Assembly (NCBI RefSeq): GCF_000714815.1
Contig: NZ_JMIH01000024.1
Location: 537,347 to 601,346 of the forward strand
Length of the DNA: 64,000 nucleotides
Source: Anditalea andensis
GTDB taxonomy: Bacteria > Bacteroidota > Bacteroidia > Cytophagales > Cyclobacteriaceae
Direction of reading: 5' to 3'
Below, piece after piece: positions 63,731 through 64,000 of the stretch. The notes under the pieces are model-generated. The model was given only the letters and a program-made list of their open reading frames with translations. It was not told the DNA's origin and searched no databases. Every line of letters begins with the position of its first letter. The first letter of the stretch is position 1. The position numbers were made by a program, and so were the translations under genes.

Positions 63731-64000
63731 GCTCTTTTTCTTAGAGGCGAGGAACGGAATAACCTTTCCCAGCTGCTGTATGCAGGTTTCAAAGGTGTAA
63801 TAGCCGTAAGCCCCGAATCACTGATCAATTTGCATGTAGGCCCTGCCAAGGATACTAAATATTTCTATGACGCCATGCAGGAGCGGAACGTACCCTATGA
63901 CATCATCGGCCTTTCCTACTATCCCAAGTGGCACGGCAACCTCGAGGACCTGGAGCAAAACATCGCCAAAGTCTCCCAAAAATACGACCGCCAGATCATG
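63731..64000 (+). pseudogene. GH53 endo-beta-1,4-galactanase, 5'-truncated (runs off the right edge)
   Basis: The frame is open from 63731, just after an in-frame TAA, to the window edge. It includes GVIAVSPESLINLHV and the GH53 hallmark YDIIGLSYYPKWHGNLEDL. The missing 5' end includes the signal peptide and the first catalytic glutamate. It starts 25 bp after the operon stop codon. GH53 enzymes cut pectic galactan and usually lie in loci controlled by HTCS regulators such as the one at the left edge. Confidence 0.85.

Noticed and set aside
1..64000. CRISPR arrays, tRNA and rRNA genes
   Set aside because: None was seen on reading; short tandem repeats such as the GGPI tract near 46030 are coding.

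Overview
This window comes from a Bacteroidota chromosome, probably Cytophagales-like; the order is an inference. Supporting signs are a hybrid two-component regulator of polysaccharide utilisation, a SusC/SusD pair, lipoboxes of Bacteroidota type, and several -7 boxes matching TAnnTTTG. There are no rRNA, tRNA or CRISPR features. Almost all intact genes are regulatory or accessory, and the window is full of broken mobile DNA.

Layout. 1-4.6 kb: start of a surface lipoprotein and a 1364-residue HTCS regulator, the edge of a polysaccharide utilisation locus. 5-9.4 kb: a Crp/Fnr regulator with a short-chain dehydrogenase (SDR), then an SDR-AraC pair and a lipoprotein esterase. 10-17.6 kb: SRPBCC protein, TetR regulator, then SusC, SusD, a secreted phosphodiesterase/phosphatase and a small membrane protein. 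17.9-19.4 kb: CPBP protease and methyltransferase. 20-35 kb: an array of SDR-AraC modules on the minus strand (SDR first, AraC downstream, sometimes with DoxX or NmrA-like genes), interrupted by a GT39-type glycosyltransferase. 35-54 kb: a graveyard of IS91/integrase, ISL3-like, IS66, group II intron, IS3 and IS5/IS1182 remnants. Set among these are live accessory genes: a serine hydrolase, PaiB, DoxX/HxlR, an Abi_2 protein with a probable abiF RNA, HsdR and AlbA-type remnants, and an NTF2/epimerase/AraC operon. 54.9-63.7 kb: a compact plus-strand operon of four large, mostly membrane or exported proteins (membrane trypsin-like protease, exported barrel-like protein, patatin-like lipase, 1160-residue multi-spanning protein with an NTPase-like cytoplasmic region). 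63.7-64 kb: a GH53 endo-galactanase gene that has lost its 5' end.

How the parts fit. The SDR-AraC modules look like repeated copies of one regulatory design. Each has a pair of direct repeats offset by 21 bp and placed about 50 bp upstream of the first gene, with different sequence in each module. Two further AraC-type operons 43 kb apart share a different motif, offset by 22-23 bp and again 50 bp before the start codon. This suggests diverged or cross-talking autoregulated oxidoreductase operons.

The best candidate for an undescribed system is the 54.9-63.7 kb operon. It combines a membrane-tethered protease, a lipase and a large membrane sensor/NTPase-like protein, and lies in AT-rich DNA next to a decapitated GH53 gene. 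Other items of note are a 167-bp interspersed repeat whose three copies sit at gene breakpoints, and small palindromic elements that have split a group II intron reverse transcriptase.
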